A stretch of DNA of 64,000 nt from the NCBI GenBank assembly GCA_004299705.1, contig SCQS01000054.1:62001-126000 (forward strand). Direction: 5' to 3'. The notes under the pieces are model-generated. The model searched no databases and was not told the origin of the DNA. It saw nothing but the letters and a program-made list of their open reading frames with translations. Position 1 is the first letter of the stretch. Each line of letters starts with the position of its first letter. Made by a program: the position numbers and the translations under genes. The stretch comes from Rhodanobacteraceae bacterium. Lineage in GTDB: Bacteria > Pseudomonadota > Gammaproteobacteria > Xanthomonadales > Rhodanobacteraceae. Positions 7,403-14,935 of the stretch are shown here, in pieces.

Positions 7403-10147
7403 ATGCAGGAAACCAACGACCCCCGCGCCTATGACCCCCGTGCCGTCGAATCGGCCGCGCAGACGTTCTGGTCCTCGACCCACGCGTTCGAGGTGAAGGA
7501 AGATCCGTCGCGCGAGAAATATTTCTGCCTGTCGATGCTGCCGTATCCCTCGGGCGCGCTGCACATGGGTCACGTGCGCAATTACACGATCGGCGACGTG
7601 ATCAGCCGCTTCCAGCGCATGCAGGGCAGGAATGTGCTGCAGCCGATGGCGTGGGACGCGTTCGGCCTGCCGGCCGAGAATGCCGCGATCAAGCGCGGCA
7701 TTCCGCCCGCGAAGTGGACGCGCGACAACATCGCGCACATGCGTTCGCAATTGCAGGCGATGGGTTTCGCGATCGACTGGTCGCGCGAATTCGCGACCTG
7801 CGATCCGTCGTATTACGTGCACGAGCAGCGCATGTTCGTGCGGCTGTTCAAGCAGGGCATGGTGTACCGCAAGAACAGCGTGGTGAACTGGGATCCGGTG
7901 GACCAGACGGTGCTCGCCAACGAGCAGGTGGTCGATGGCCGTGGCTGGCGTTCCGGCGCGGTGGTCGAGAAGCGCGAGATTCCGCAGTGGTTCCTCAAGA
8001 TCACCGATTACGCGCAGGAATTGCTGGACGGCCTGGACAAACTGCCAGGCTGGCCGGACGCGGTCAAGATCATGCAGCGCAATTGGCTGGGGCGCTCGGA
8101 AGGCCTGGAAATCCGCTTCGACGTCGAGGGCGGCGGCGCGCTGGAGGTCTTCACCACGCGTCCCGATACCTTGATGGGCGCGACCTATCTTGCGATCGCA
8201 GCCGAGCATCCGCTGGCGCAGGAAGCGGCGAAGAACAATCCCGCCTTGCAGGTATTCATCGACGAGTGTCGACAGGGTGGGGTATCCGAAGCCGAGCTCG
8301 AAACCCGTGAAAAGAAGGGCGTCGACACCGGCCTGTTCGCGCTGCACCCGGTCACCAGCGAGCGCGTGCCGATCTGGATCGCCAACTTCGTGCTGATGAA
8401 CTACGGCACCGGCGCGCTGATGGCGGTGCCGGCACACGACCAGCGCGACTGGGAATTCGCGACCAAGTACGACCTGCCGATCCGGATGGTGATCGTCAGC
8501 GACCCAGTACGCGACGCGATCCGCGAACTCGCGCGTGACGCCGCCGACAACACCGATGCGATGAGCGCGGCGCTGGGCCAGAGCCAACCCATCGACGTCG
8601 TCGAACCGGTTGCGGCCGAAGACGTGCTCACTGAATTCGAAAACGACATCATCACCAAAGGCCCGTTCATCGAACACGGCACGCTGGTCAACTCCGGCGG
8701 GTACGACGGCATGCGTTACCGGCAGGCGTTCGATGCATTGGCCGAACACTTCGAGCGCGAGGGCCGCGGCAAGCGGCAGGTGAACTGGCGATTGCGCGAC
8801 TGGGGCGTGTCGCGGCAGCGCTACTGGGGCTGCCCGATCCCGATCATCCATTGTCCCAAGTGCGGCGCAGTGCCGGTACCGGAAGACCAATTGCCGGTGG
8901 TGTTGCCGGAAGACGTCGCGTTCAGTGGCGTGCAGTCGCCGCTGAAATCCGATCCGGAATGGCGCAAGTGCACGTGCCCGCAATGCGGCGGCGCGGCCGA
9001 GCGTGAAACCGACACCTTCGATACCTTCATGGAATCGTCGTGGTACTACGCGCGCTACACCTCGCCGGGCGCCGCCACGCAGTTGGACCGGCGCGCCGAT
9101 TACTGGCTGCCGGTCGACCAGTACATCGGCGGCATCGAGCACGCGATCCTGCATCTTTTGTACTTCCGCTTCTACCACAAGCTGCTGCGCGATGCGGGGC
9201 TTGTGCATTCGGACGAGCCCGCGACCAACCTGCTGTGCCAGGGCATGGTGGTGGCGGAGACGTTTTACAGGGAACGGGAACCGGGGACCGGGGACCAGGA
9301 AAATCGCGAGTGGATCAATCCTGCGGATGTGGACGTGCAGCGCGACGAGCGCGGGCGCGTCACCGGCGCGACGCTGAAGGCGGATGGCCAGCCGGTCTCG
9401 ATCGGCGCGTCCGAAAAGATGTCGAAGTCCAAGAACAACGGCGTCGATCCGCAGGTGATGATCGACAAGTTCGGTGCCGACACCGTACGCCTGTTCTCGA
9501 TGTTTGCATCGCCGCCCGACCAATCGCTGGAGTGGAACGAAGCCGGTGTCGAAGGCATGGCGCGTTTCCTGCGCCGGTTCTGGCGCGAGGTGGCGACGCA
9601 TGCTTCACAGCCCGACCATCCGGAGATCGACCCCGCGTCACTGGACCCGGCGCAGAAGGCGATGCGTCGCCAGTTGCACGAAACCATCGCCAAGGTCGGC
9701 GACGACATCGGCCGCCGCCGCAACTTCAATACCGCGATCGCGGCGTTGATGGAGCTGCTGAACGCGGTGTCGAAATTCGATGACACGGGCGACGCCGGCC
9801 GCGCGCTGCGCCACGAGGCGTTGGAAGCGATGGTGCTGCTGCTGAATCCATTCACGCCGCATGCGAGCCACGCGCTCTGGCAAACGCTCGGCCACAAGGA
9901 AACGCTGATCGAGGACGTGCCGTGGCCGCAGGCCGACCCAGCCGCGCTCGCGCGCGACAGCGTGACCCTGGCGGTGCAGGTGAACGGCAAGTTGCGCGGC
10001 ACGCTCGAAGCCGCCGTCGATGCGCCGCGCGAACAACTCGAAGCACAGGCGCGCGCGTTGCCGGGCGTCATCGCAGCGATCGGCGACAAGGCGGTGCGCA
10101 AGGTGATCGTGGTGCCGGGCAAGATCGTGAACATCGTTGCGGGTTGA
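7403..10147 (+). CDS. leuS: Leucyl-tRNA synthetase
   Basis: 914 aa, a class I aminoacyl-tRNA synthetase that charges tRNA-Leu. HMGH (residues 54-57, the HIGH motif) and KMSKS (672-676) are intact. The CP1 editing region and the C-terminal tRNA-binding domain (VNGKLRG to VPGKIVNIV) are present. The start is the ATG at 7403; a GTG 21 bp earlier is in frame but adds nothing family-like. Oddity: residues of about 623-634, just after FYRER, are encoded by a GGGGACC repeat (about 9275-9299) and look like an insertion into a loop of the catalytic domain. It heads the conserved leuS-lptE-holA-nadD block. Confidence 0.97.
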   Translation: MQETNDPRAYDPRAVESAAQTFWSSTHAFEVKEDPSREKYFCLSMLPYPSGALHMGHVRNYTIGDVISRFQRMQGRNVLQPMAWDAFGLPAENAAIKRGIPPAKWTRDNIAHMRSQLQAMGFAIDWSREFATCDPSYYVHEQRMFVRLFKQGMVYRKNSVVNWDPVDQTVLANEQVVDGRGWRSGAVVEKREIPQWFLKITDYAQELLDGLDKLPGWPDAVKIMQRNWLGRSEGLEIRFDVEGGGALEVFTTRPDTLMGATYLAIAAEHPLAQEAAKNNPALQVFIDECRQGGVSEAELETREKKGVDTGLFALHPVTSERVPIWIANFVLMNYGTGALMAVPAHDQRDWEFATKYDLPIRMVIVSDPVRDAIRELARDAADNTDAMSAALGQSQPIDVVEPVAAEDVLTEFENDIITKGPFIEHGTLVNSGGYDGMRYRQAFDALAEHFEREGRGKRQVNWRLRDWGVSRQRYWGCPIPIIHCPKCGAVPVPEDQLPVVLPEDVAFSGVQSPLKSDPEWRKCTCPQCGGAAERETDTFDTFMESSWYYARYTSPGAATQLDRRADYWLPVDQYIGGIEHAILHLLYFRFYHKLLRDAGLVHSDEPATNLLCQGMVVAETFYREREPGTGDQENREWINPADVDVQRDERGRVTGATLKADGQPVSIGASEKMSKSKNNGVDPQVMIDKFGADTVRLFSMFASPPDQSLEWNEAGVEGMARFLRRFWREVATHASQPDHPEIDPASLDPAQKAMRRQLHETIAKVGDDIGRRRNFNTAIAALMELLNAVSKFDDTGDAGRALRHEALEAMVLLLNPFTPHASHALWQTLGHKETLIEDVPWPQADPAALARDSVTLAVQVNGKLRGTLEAAVDAPREQLEAQARALPGVIAAIGDKAVRKVIVVPGKIVNIVAG
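9275..9299. repeat. GGGGACC-type short repeat inside leuS
   Basis: Two direct copies of CCGGGGAC followed by CAGG lie in frame in leuS and encode the residues EPGTGDQ. The same motif, on the opposite strand, occurs twice in the linkers of sucB at the far end of the window. Its length here keeps the reading frame open. Confidence 0.7.
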
Positions 10148-10201
10148 TGTGCTGCGATCCAAATGGTCGCTGCTATGCTTCGCGATTTCTGGATTGGTCC
10201 A

Positions 10202-10296
10202 CCCCCTTCCGAGGAAGGGGGGCGCCGCGAAGCGGCGGGGGGATGCCGCTGCGCGACAAAGCCATCCCCCTCGATCCCCCTTCCCGTGGAAGGGGA
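10202..10296. repeat. Intergenic element family 1, copy A
   Basis: The left end is a hairpin of CCCCCTTCC and GGAAGGGGG followed by a GC-rich stretch ending GGGGGATG. The right end begins CATCCCCCTCGATC and finishes with a second CCTTCC hairpin. The copy fills the leuS-lptE gap. Other copies lie at 36087-36184 (inverted) and 43438-43527, with left-end halves at 18928-18972 and 19148-19199. Confidence 0.8.
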
Positions 10297-10328
10297 AAGA
10301 CAAGCGGTGCATGACCGGAGCTGATTCG

Positions 10329-10901
10329 ATGCACATTCGCAAATGGCTGCCTATCTTGTTTTGCATCGGGGCCGGCGCCGCGCTCGCCGGCTGCGGTTTC
10401 CACCTTCGCCGCAGCGCCGCGTTGCCCTCGGTGATGCAGCAACAGGTCTACCTGCAGGTGAGCGGCGGCGGCGAATTCCCGCGCTCGCTCGCGGCCGCCC
10501 TGCGCGCCAGCAAGGTGCACGTGCTGGACCAGTCCGCCCCGGGCGTCGCCACACTGGTGGTGCCGGTGGCGGCGTTTTCCACGCGCATGCTGACCAGCGG
10601 CGCGATCCAGCGTGTGGGCGAATACGTGGTCGGTTTCAACGTGCAGTTCACCCTGACCGACGGCCATGGCCATACCGTCGTGCCGATGCAGACAATCCAG
10701 CTTTCCCACGAATTCGCGATCGACCAGACCGAGTTCTCGGCGATTTCCAGCGAAACCGAAGCCATCCAGCGCAGCCTGGTACGTGAAATGACCGACGCGG
10801 TGATGCGTCGGCTGGAAGCGCAGGCACGCCTCGGCACACCAGTGGGTGCCTCGACTGCGGGCGCGCCTGCGGTGCCGGCGTCCGCTTCCAGTGCGGACTG
10901 A
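10329..10901 (+). CDS. lptE: LPS-assembly lipoprotein LptE
   Basis: 190 aa. A lipoprotein signal peptide ends in the lipobox LAGC, with Cys22 as the predicted lipidated residue. Next comes GFHLRRS, a typical LptE opening, and the LptE fold (AIDQTEFSAISSE region). LptE sits as a plug inside LptD in the outer membrane and helps deliver lipopolysaccharide to the cell surface. The ATG at 10329 has GGAG 8 nt upstream and gives a normal signal peptide; an in-frame ATG at 10311 would add six residues ahead of it. An Ala/Ser-rich tail of about 25 residues ends the protein. It lies between leuS and holA, the usual gammaproteobacterial position. Confidence 0.93.
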   Translation: MHIRKWLPILFCIGAGAALAGCGFHLRRSAALPSVMQQQVYLQVSGGGEFPRSLAAALRASKVHVLDQSAPGVATLVVPVAAFSTRMLTSGAIQRVGEYVVGFNVQFTLTDGHGHTVVPMQTIQLSHEFAIDQTEFSAISSETEAIQRSLVREMTDAVMRRLEAQARLGTPVGASTAGAPAVPASASSAD

Positions 10902-10904
10902 ACC

Positions 10905-11933
10905 GTGGCCGGCGAACTCGAAGGCTTCCTGAAGACGCTCAAGCAGGAACAGCTCGCGCCGGTCTACCTGCTCGCGGGCGACGAACCGCTGCAATTGCAG
11001 GAAGCCGGTGATGCGCTGCGCGCGCGCGCGCGCGAACTCGGCTACACCGAACGCGAGGTGCTGGACGTCGAAGCGCATTTCGACTGGAATCAACTGTCGC
11101 GCAGCGGCGCGAGCCTGTCGTTGTTCGCGTCGCGGCGATTGATCGAGCTGCGCCTGCCCACCGGCAAGCCCGATCGTGACGGGGCCGCCGCGATCATCGA
11201 ATGGTGCAAGGCGCCGGTGCCCGACACCGTGTTGCTGATCGGCGCCCTGCAGTGGAGCAAGAAACACGAAGGCGCGTGGGTGAAGACGGTCGAGCGCGCG
11301 GGTATCTACGCGTGGCTGCGCGCACCGCGCGTGGAGCAGTTGCCCGACTGGATTCGCGCACGCATGCGTTCGCGCGGTTTTGCGCCCGGCGAGGATGCGG
11401 TCGCGTTGCTGGCCGCGCGGGCGGAGGGCAACCTGCTGGCGATCGCGCAGGAAATCGACAAGCTGGCGGCGCAACGCGACGGCGGCAAGGTAAGCGCGGA
11501 CGATCTGGAGTCGCTGGGCGCCGAGAACGCGGTGTACGACGTGTTCAAGTTGAGCGACGCCGCGTTTGGTGGCGACGCCCCGCGCGCCTTGAAGATACTC
11601 GACGGCCTGCGCGCGGAAGGCGAGGACGTGGTCCCGATGCTGGGCTGGATGCTCAACCAGCTCGATCTGGCGTTGCGGATCGCCTCGGCGCCTGATTTCG
11701 CCAGTGGCGTGCGCAATGAATATGGCATGTGGCCGGCGCGCCAGCAACTGTTTGCGGGCGCCCTGAAACGCGCCGGCCGCGGCAATGCGCACTGGCGGCG
11801 TTGCCTGGCCGAATGCGCGCGCATCGACCGCATGGCCAAGGGCCGCGAGACGGGCGATCCGTGGCGCGAGTTCGAACGCCTGCTGGTCGCGATCGCGCAG
11901 CCGGGCAGCGCAGGTGTGCTGCTCGCGGCGTGA
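10905..11933 (+). CDS. holA: DNA polymerase III delta subunit
   Basis: 342 aa, starting at a GTG only 3 nt after the lptE stop, which suggests translational coupling. HolA is the delta subunit of the clamp-loader complex; it opens the beta sliding clamp. The sequence shows the family start (VYLLAGDEPLQLQEA), the central AAA-like fold without a working Walker A, and the C-terminal helical collar domain (GWMLNQLDLALRIAS). Length matches the family (E. coli 343 aa). The gene ends at the edge of an ATCCGCG-type inverted repeat. Confidence 0.95.
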   Translation: MAGELEGFLKTLKQEQLAPVYLLAGDEPLQLQEAGDALRARARELGYTEREVLDVEAHFDWNQLSRSGASLSLFASRRLIELRLPTGKPDRDGAAAIIEWCKAPVPDTVLLIGALQWSKKHEGAWVKTVERAGIYAWLRAPRVEQLPDWIRARMRSRGFAPGEDAVALLAARAEGNLLAIAQEIDKLAAQRDGGKVSADDLESLGAENAVYDVFKLSDAAFGGDAPRALKILDGLRAEGEDVVPMLGWMLNQLDLALRIASAPDFASGVRNEYGMWPARQQLFAGALKRAGRGNAHWRRCLAECARIDRMAKGRETGDPWREFERLLVAIAQPGSAGVLLAA

Positions 11934-11946
11934 GGAAAAGCAGAAT

Positions 11947-12028
11947 CGATCCGCAAATGAACGCAAATGAACGCGAATAATCCAATGCCGCTTGATCCCA
12001 TTTGCGTTTATTGGCGTTCATTTGCGGA
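11947..12028. repeat. ATCCGCG-type inverted repeat, copy 1 (holA-nadD gap)
   Basis: GATCCGCAAATGAACGC on the left is mirrored by GCGTTCATTTGCGGA on the right, with inner repeats of AAATGAACGC. It forms one long imperfect hairpin and occupies almost the whole gap. Related copies lie at 25045-25152 and 46670-46738. Confidence 0.8.
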
Positions 12029-12043
12029 CTGTCGTGCTTTTTC

Positions 12044-12712
12044 ATGATGAGCGCGATGCGGCCACTCGCCATTTTCGGCGGCACCTTCGACCCGATCCAC
12101 GTCGGGCATCTGCGTGCGGCGTGGGAAGCGTCCGAGGCGCTGGATGCGGAAGTGCGCATGGTACCCGCGAAGATTCCGCCGCATCGCCCGCAGCCGGTCG
12201 CGAGCGCGGAGCAGCGCGCCGCGATGCTGCGCGCTGCGCTGGCAGGGCAGGATCGCCTGCGACTGGACTTGCGCGAACTGGACCGCGCGGGGCCGTCGTA
12301 CACCTTCGACACGCTGGCTTCGTTGCGCGCGGAATTCGGCGAGCAACGCCCGCTGGTGCTGTTGATCGGCGCCGACGCCTTCGCCGGCCTGTGCGATTGG
12401 CATCGCTGGCGCGACTTGTTCGGGTTGGCGCACATGTGCGTGCTCACCCGGCCCGCGCAGATTCCTGCGATGCCGGAAGCGTTGGCGGCCGAAGTCGCGT
12501 CACGCAAGACCAACGAGGTGGCCGCACTGCGCGTACAGCCCGCCGGCAAGGTTCTGGACATGGTGGTGTCCGCGCTCGGCATTTCCGCCACGCGCATCCG
12601 CGCGTTGCTGGCGGCCGGGCGCGAACCGCGCTGGTTGGTGCCGGATGCGTTGCTGGCTGATTCCGCCTTGTTACAGCCGTATCGAATGAACCGGGGCTCG
12701 GGAAAGACATGA
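12044..12712 (+). CDS. nadD: Nicotinate-mononucleotide adenylyltransferase
   Basis: 222 aa. NadD joins nicotinate mononucleotide and ATP to give deamido-NAD, the penultimate step of NAD synthesis. The nucleotidyltransferase motif GGTFDPIHVGH lies near the N-terminus and ISATRIR near the C-terminus. ATGs at 12044, 12047 and 12056 are in frame; the last gives MRPLAIFGG and is equally likely. None has a clear Shine-Dalgarno sequence. The frame is open upstream only through the inverted repeat, so longer starts are rejected. The 3-hydroxyanthranilate dioxygenase gene further on would supply quinolinate to the same NAD pathway (family knowledge). Confidence 0.94.
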   Translation: MMSAMRPLAIFGGTFDPIHVGHLRAAWEASEALDAEVRMVPAKIPPHRPQPVASAEQRAAMLRAALAGQDRLRLDLRELDRAGPSYTFDTLASLRAEFGEQRPLVLLIGADAFAGLCDWHRWRDLFGLAHMCVLTRPAQIPAMPEALAAEVASRKTNEVAALRVQPAGKVLDMVVSALGISATRIRALLAAGREPRWLVPDALLADSALLQPYRMNRGSGKT

Positions 12713-12713
12713 T

Positions 12714-12835
12714 CGTCATTCCGGGGCGATCGCCGGCTGTATCGGCGATCGAACCCGGAATCTGCTTTTGGAGACAAGACGAGAAGCAGATTCCGGGTTC
12801 CGTTTCGATGAAGCCGAAACGGCCCCGGAATGACG
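12714..12835. repeat. CATTCC-type inverted repeat, copy 1 (nadD-rsfS gap)
   Basis: The element starts CGTCATTCCGGGGC and ends GCCCCGGAATGACG, with inner arms AACCCGGAATCTGCTT and AAGCAGATTCCGGGTT. It is a nested palindrome of about 120 bp. The same outer arms occur at 45453-45553, 52591-52665 and 61222-61312. Elements of this sequence type are common between genes in many proteobacteria. Confidence 0.85.
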
Positions 12836-12957
12836 ACGTACGGGAATGCCGCGCGTGGGTACTCCAATCCCCGGCTCCCCACTTGCGCTCTCGCCGCAGG
12901 GGTGCATACTGAAGCCGCGCACTTTGCGCGCCATCAGAGGCCGAGGCCTTCCACAAC

Positions 12958-13368
12958 TTGACCAGCCAAACCAAGTCGCGTTCCGCCGCCACCCCCGTCA
13001 CACGTCCCCCCACCACTGCAACCCTGCGCCGGCGCGTGCTTGCCGCCCTCGATGAGTTGAAGGCGCACGACATCCGCGAGATCGACGTGCGCGGACGCAC
13101 CTCCATCGCCGACTTGCTGATCATCGCCTCCGGCACTTCCTCCCGACACGTCAAATCCATCGCCGACGAAGTCGTCAAGTTCGCCAAGCGCGCGGGCATG
13201 CTGCCGCTGGGCGTGGAAGGCGAGCAGGAGGCCGAATGGGTGCTGGTCGACCTGGGCGACATCATCGTGCACGTGATGCTGCCGCGCATCCGCGAGTTCT
13301 ACGGGCTGGAGCGTCTGTGGACCGTGGGCGACCGCGAGCCGGAAGCCGCCGCCGCGAACGATCGTTGA
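12958..13368 (+). CDS. rsfS: Ribosomal silencing factor RsfS
   Basis: 136 aa with a TTG start; no in-frame ATG precedes the conserved domain. RsfS (formerly YbeB/Iojap) binds ribosomal protein uL14 and blocks subunit joining when nutrients run short. The conserved block is visible: DIREIDVRG, LLIIASGTSSRHVKSIAD and EAEWVLVDLGDIIVHVM. The first 20 or so residues are a Ser/Thr/Arg-rich extension, and the true start could lie slightly inside. It is followed 10 bp later by rlmH, as in most gammaproteobacteria. Confidence 0.93.
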   Translation: MTSQTKSRSAATPVTRPPTTATLRRRVLAALDELKAHDIREIDVRGRTSIADLLIIASGTSSRHVKSIADEVVKFAKRAGMLPLGVEGEQEAEWVLVDLGDIIVHVMLPRIREFYGLERLWTVGDREPEAAAANDR

Positions 13369-13378
13369 GTGACGGCGC

Positions 13379-13945
13379 ATGCGTGCGAAGCTGATCGCGG
13401 TCGGCGAACGCATGCCCGCCTGGGTGGCGCAAGGTTTCGCCGAATACGCGAAACGCCTGTCGCGCGAGCTGCCGCTGGAACTCGTCGAGATCAAACCGGG
13501 CGCGCGCGGCAAGGGTCGTGACGATGCACGTGCAATGGAGCAGGAAGGCGCGGCACTGTTGGCTGCGCTGCCGCGCGATGCGCAAGTCATCGTGCTGGAT
13601 GGCCATGGCGCGGCGTGGTCCAGCGAGCAATTGGCAAAACAGTTGTCGGACTGGCGCATGGCCGGCCGCGACCTCGCGTTCCTGATCGGCGGCCCTGACG
13701 GCCATGCTCGCGAGGTACTGCAACGCGCCGATCAGAAGTGGTCACTCGGCCGGCTCACCCTGCCGCACATGCTGGTGCGCCTGGTCGTCGCCGAGCAGTT
13801 GTACCGCGCGGTGACGATCCTCAACGGGCATCCGTATCACCGTGGGTATCAAGCGACGCCGAGCTTGCCGCGCTCCCCGCCGCGGGGCGCTTCGTGCGCG
13901 AGCTCTTCGGGCGTCACGAATGCGGCCAGATCCTCCACTTCGTAG
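13379..13945 (+). CDS. rlmH: 23S rRNA (pseudouridine1915-N3)-methyltransferase with a run-on tail
   Basis: 188 aa. RlmH is a small SPOUT methyltransferase that methylates pseudouridine 1915 of 23S rRNA. Residues 1-156 match the whole family (FLIGGPDGHA, SLGRLTLPHMLVRLVVAEQLYRA, ending HPYHRG). Family members normally stop immediately after HPYHR at about 155 residues. Here the reading frame continues for 32 residues of Pro/Ser/Ala-rich sequence that lies entirely antisense to the 3' end of the YCII gene. The HPYHR C-terminus sits near the active site in known structures, so the tail may affect activity. The simplest reading is a recombination junction at about 13847 that removed the stop codon. 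Confidence 0.92.
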   Translation: MRAKLIAVGERMPAWVAQGFAEYAKRLSRELPLELVEIKPGARGKGRDDARAMEQEGAALLAALPRDAQVIVLDGHGAAWSSEQLAKQLSDWRMAGRDLAFLIGGPDGHAREVLQRADQKWSLGRLTLPHMLVRLVVAEQLYRAVTILNGHPYHRGYQATPSLPRSPPRGASCASSSGVTNAARSSTS

Positions 13946-14280
13946 AACGGCAGGATTTCGACCACGCTCCCCGCCGTCATCGGAGCGCGCTTCACCCAGG
14001 CCAGGGCCTCGTCTACGTCCTTGACCTGCCAAATCGAGAAGCCGGCTACCACCTCCTTGCTCTCGGCGAACGGTCCATCGACGATCGCAAGCTCCGTGCC
14101 ATCGAAGGTCAGTCGCTTGGCCTCGGCTCCGTTCTTCAGGCCGGCGGCGGCAACGAAGACGCCGGCCTTGACCAGTTCTTCGGTGAACCGGTCCATCGCC
14201 GCGAACGCCTCGAGTTCCTCGGGCGTGGGAGCACTCACATCGCCAATCTCGGCGGCTTTGGTAAACACCATGACTCGCAT
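13849..14280 (-). CDS. YCII/DGPF-domain protein
   Basis: 143 aa. The protein carries the DGPF motif of the YCII-related family (DGPFAESKEVVAGF) and a typical MRVMVF opening. Family members are ferredoxin-like alpha/beta barrels, often encoded beside ECF sigma factors; no sigma factor is adjacent here. The ATG at 14278-14280 has GGGAGA just upstream, which decides the start. The gene is convergent with rlmH and overlaps its extended 3' end by 97 nt. Its function is unknown. It is part of the stretch that separates rlmH from maf and is probably an acquired gene (inference from broken synteny). Confidence 0.82.
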   Translation of the reverse strand: MRVMVFTKAAEIGDVSAPTPEELEAFAAMDRFTEELVKAGVFVAAAGLKNGAEAKRLTFDGTELAIVDGPFAESKEVVAGFSIWQVKDVDEALAWVKRAPMTAGSVVEILPFYEVEDLAAFVTPEELAHEAPRGGERGKLGVA

Positions 14281-14518
14281 CGTCTTTCTCCCGGTTTGAG
14301 ACCGCCCCATTGGCGTCTCTCATCTGAGCGACGAGCGAGCTTTTCGAAAATAGACCATGCTCGGAAAATACTTGGAATACTCGTCTAAACAATTGTATTT
14401 GAAACAAACATGAGAATGCGCCACCGGGTTTTATTCGATTCCGGGAGGATGCACGAAGACAGGTGCTGCTGACGCCGACATGGGCCGAAGCACACGGGGC
14501 GCGACTCGTTGCGTCACG

Positions 14519-14793
14519 GTGAGCCTGGTTCTGGATTGTCCGGTCACGCTTGCATGGTTGCTTTCCGGCGAAGGCTCCAGGCCCGTGCAGGCCGTCACTG
14601 CCGACTTCGCGTGGAGCGAAATACTTCGGCTCGTGGACGCCGTGACCTCACGCTTTACGACGCGGCTTACCTCGAACTTGCGCGGCGCTTGAGCCTGCCG
14701 CTGGCGAGCCAGGATAAATCACTGCGTCTTGCCGCGAAGAAGTGCAAGGTGCCGCTGCTCGGCATGCGTGGAGACAAGATGGCCGCAGCGTGA
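14519..14793 (+). pseudogene. Decayed VapC-like PIN-domain toxin
   Basis: A GTG at 14519 opens a frame reading SLVLDCPVTLAWLL, the typical first strand of a VapC PIN domain with its first acidic residue. The matching C-terminus (LTLYDAAYLELARRLSLPLA, then SQDKSLRLAA) occurs a little downstream in a different frame, ending at 14793. The two parts add up to about 90 codons, where a whole VapC needs about 130. A central part of roughly 130 nt has therefore been lost with a frameshift. No VapB antitoxin gene is recognisable upstream. It is non-functional as it stands. Confidence 0.7.
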
Positions 14794-14827
14794 TGCGGGA
14801 GTCGGTGGGCAACGCGGTTTGCAATAT

Positions 14828-14850
14828 CAATCCGTTTGGTTAACGGATTG
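14828..14850. promoter_or_regulatory. Perfect 9-bp hairpin upstream of the antiporter gene
   Basis: CAATCCGTT and AACGGATTG are separated by five bases (TGGTT), 86 bp ahead of the antiporter start. No U-run follows, so a terminator is unlikely. It could be an operator or an RNA leader element; this is not determinable here. Confidence 0.35.
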
Positions 14851-14935
14851 AACTTGTGCCGCGTGCGGTGAAGGTTAGGCGTCGCGGGGTGTCGCCGTTA
14901 CCATCGCACGCGAACCCCGAAGGACGCGAGGCGGC

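Noticed and set aside
6851-9601. A minus-strand open frame of about 916 codons opposite leuS
   Set aside because: It is antisense to an intact leucyl-tRNA synthetase; only its far end matches real protein, which belongs to cnoX in another frame.
12709-12912. A small plus-strand frame of 67 codons between nadD and rsfS
   Set aside because: Most of it lies within a CATTCC-type palindrome; the translation reflects the repeat.
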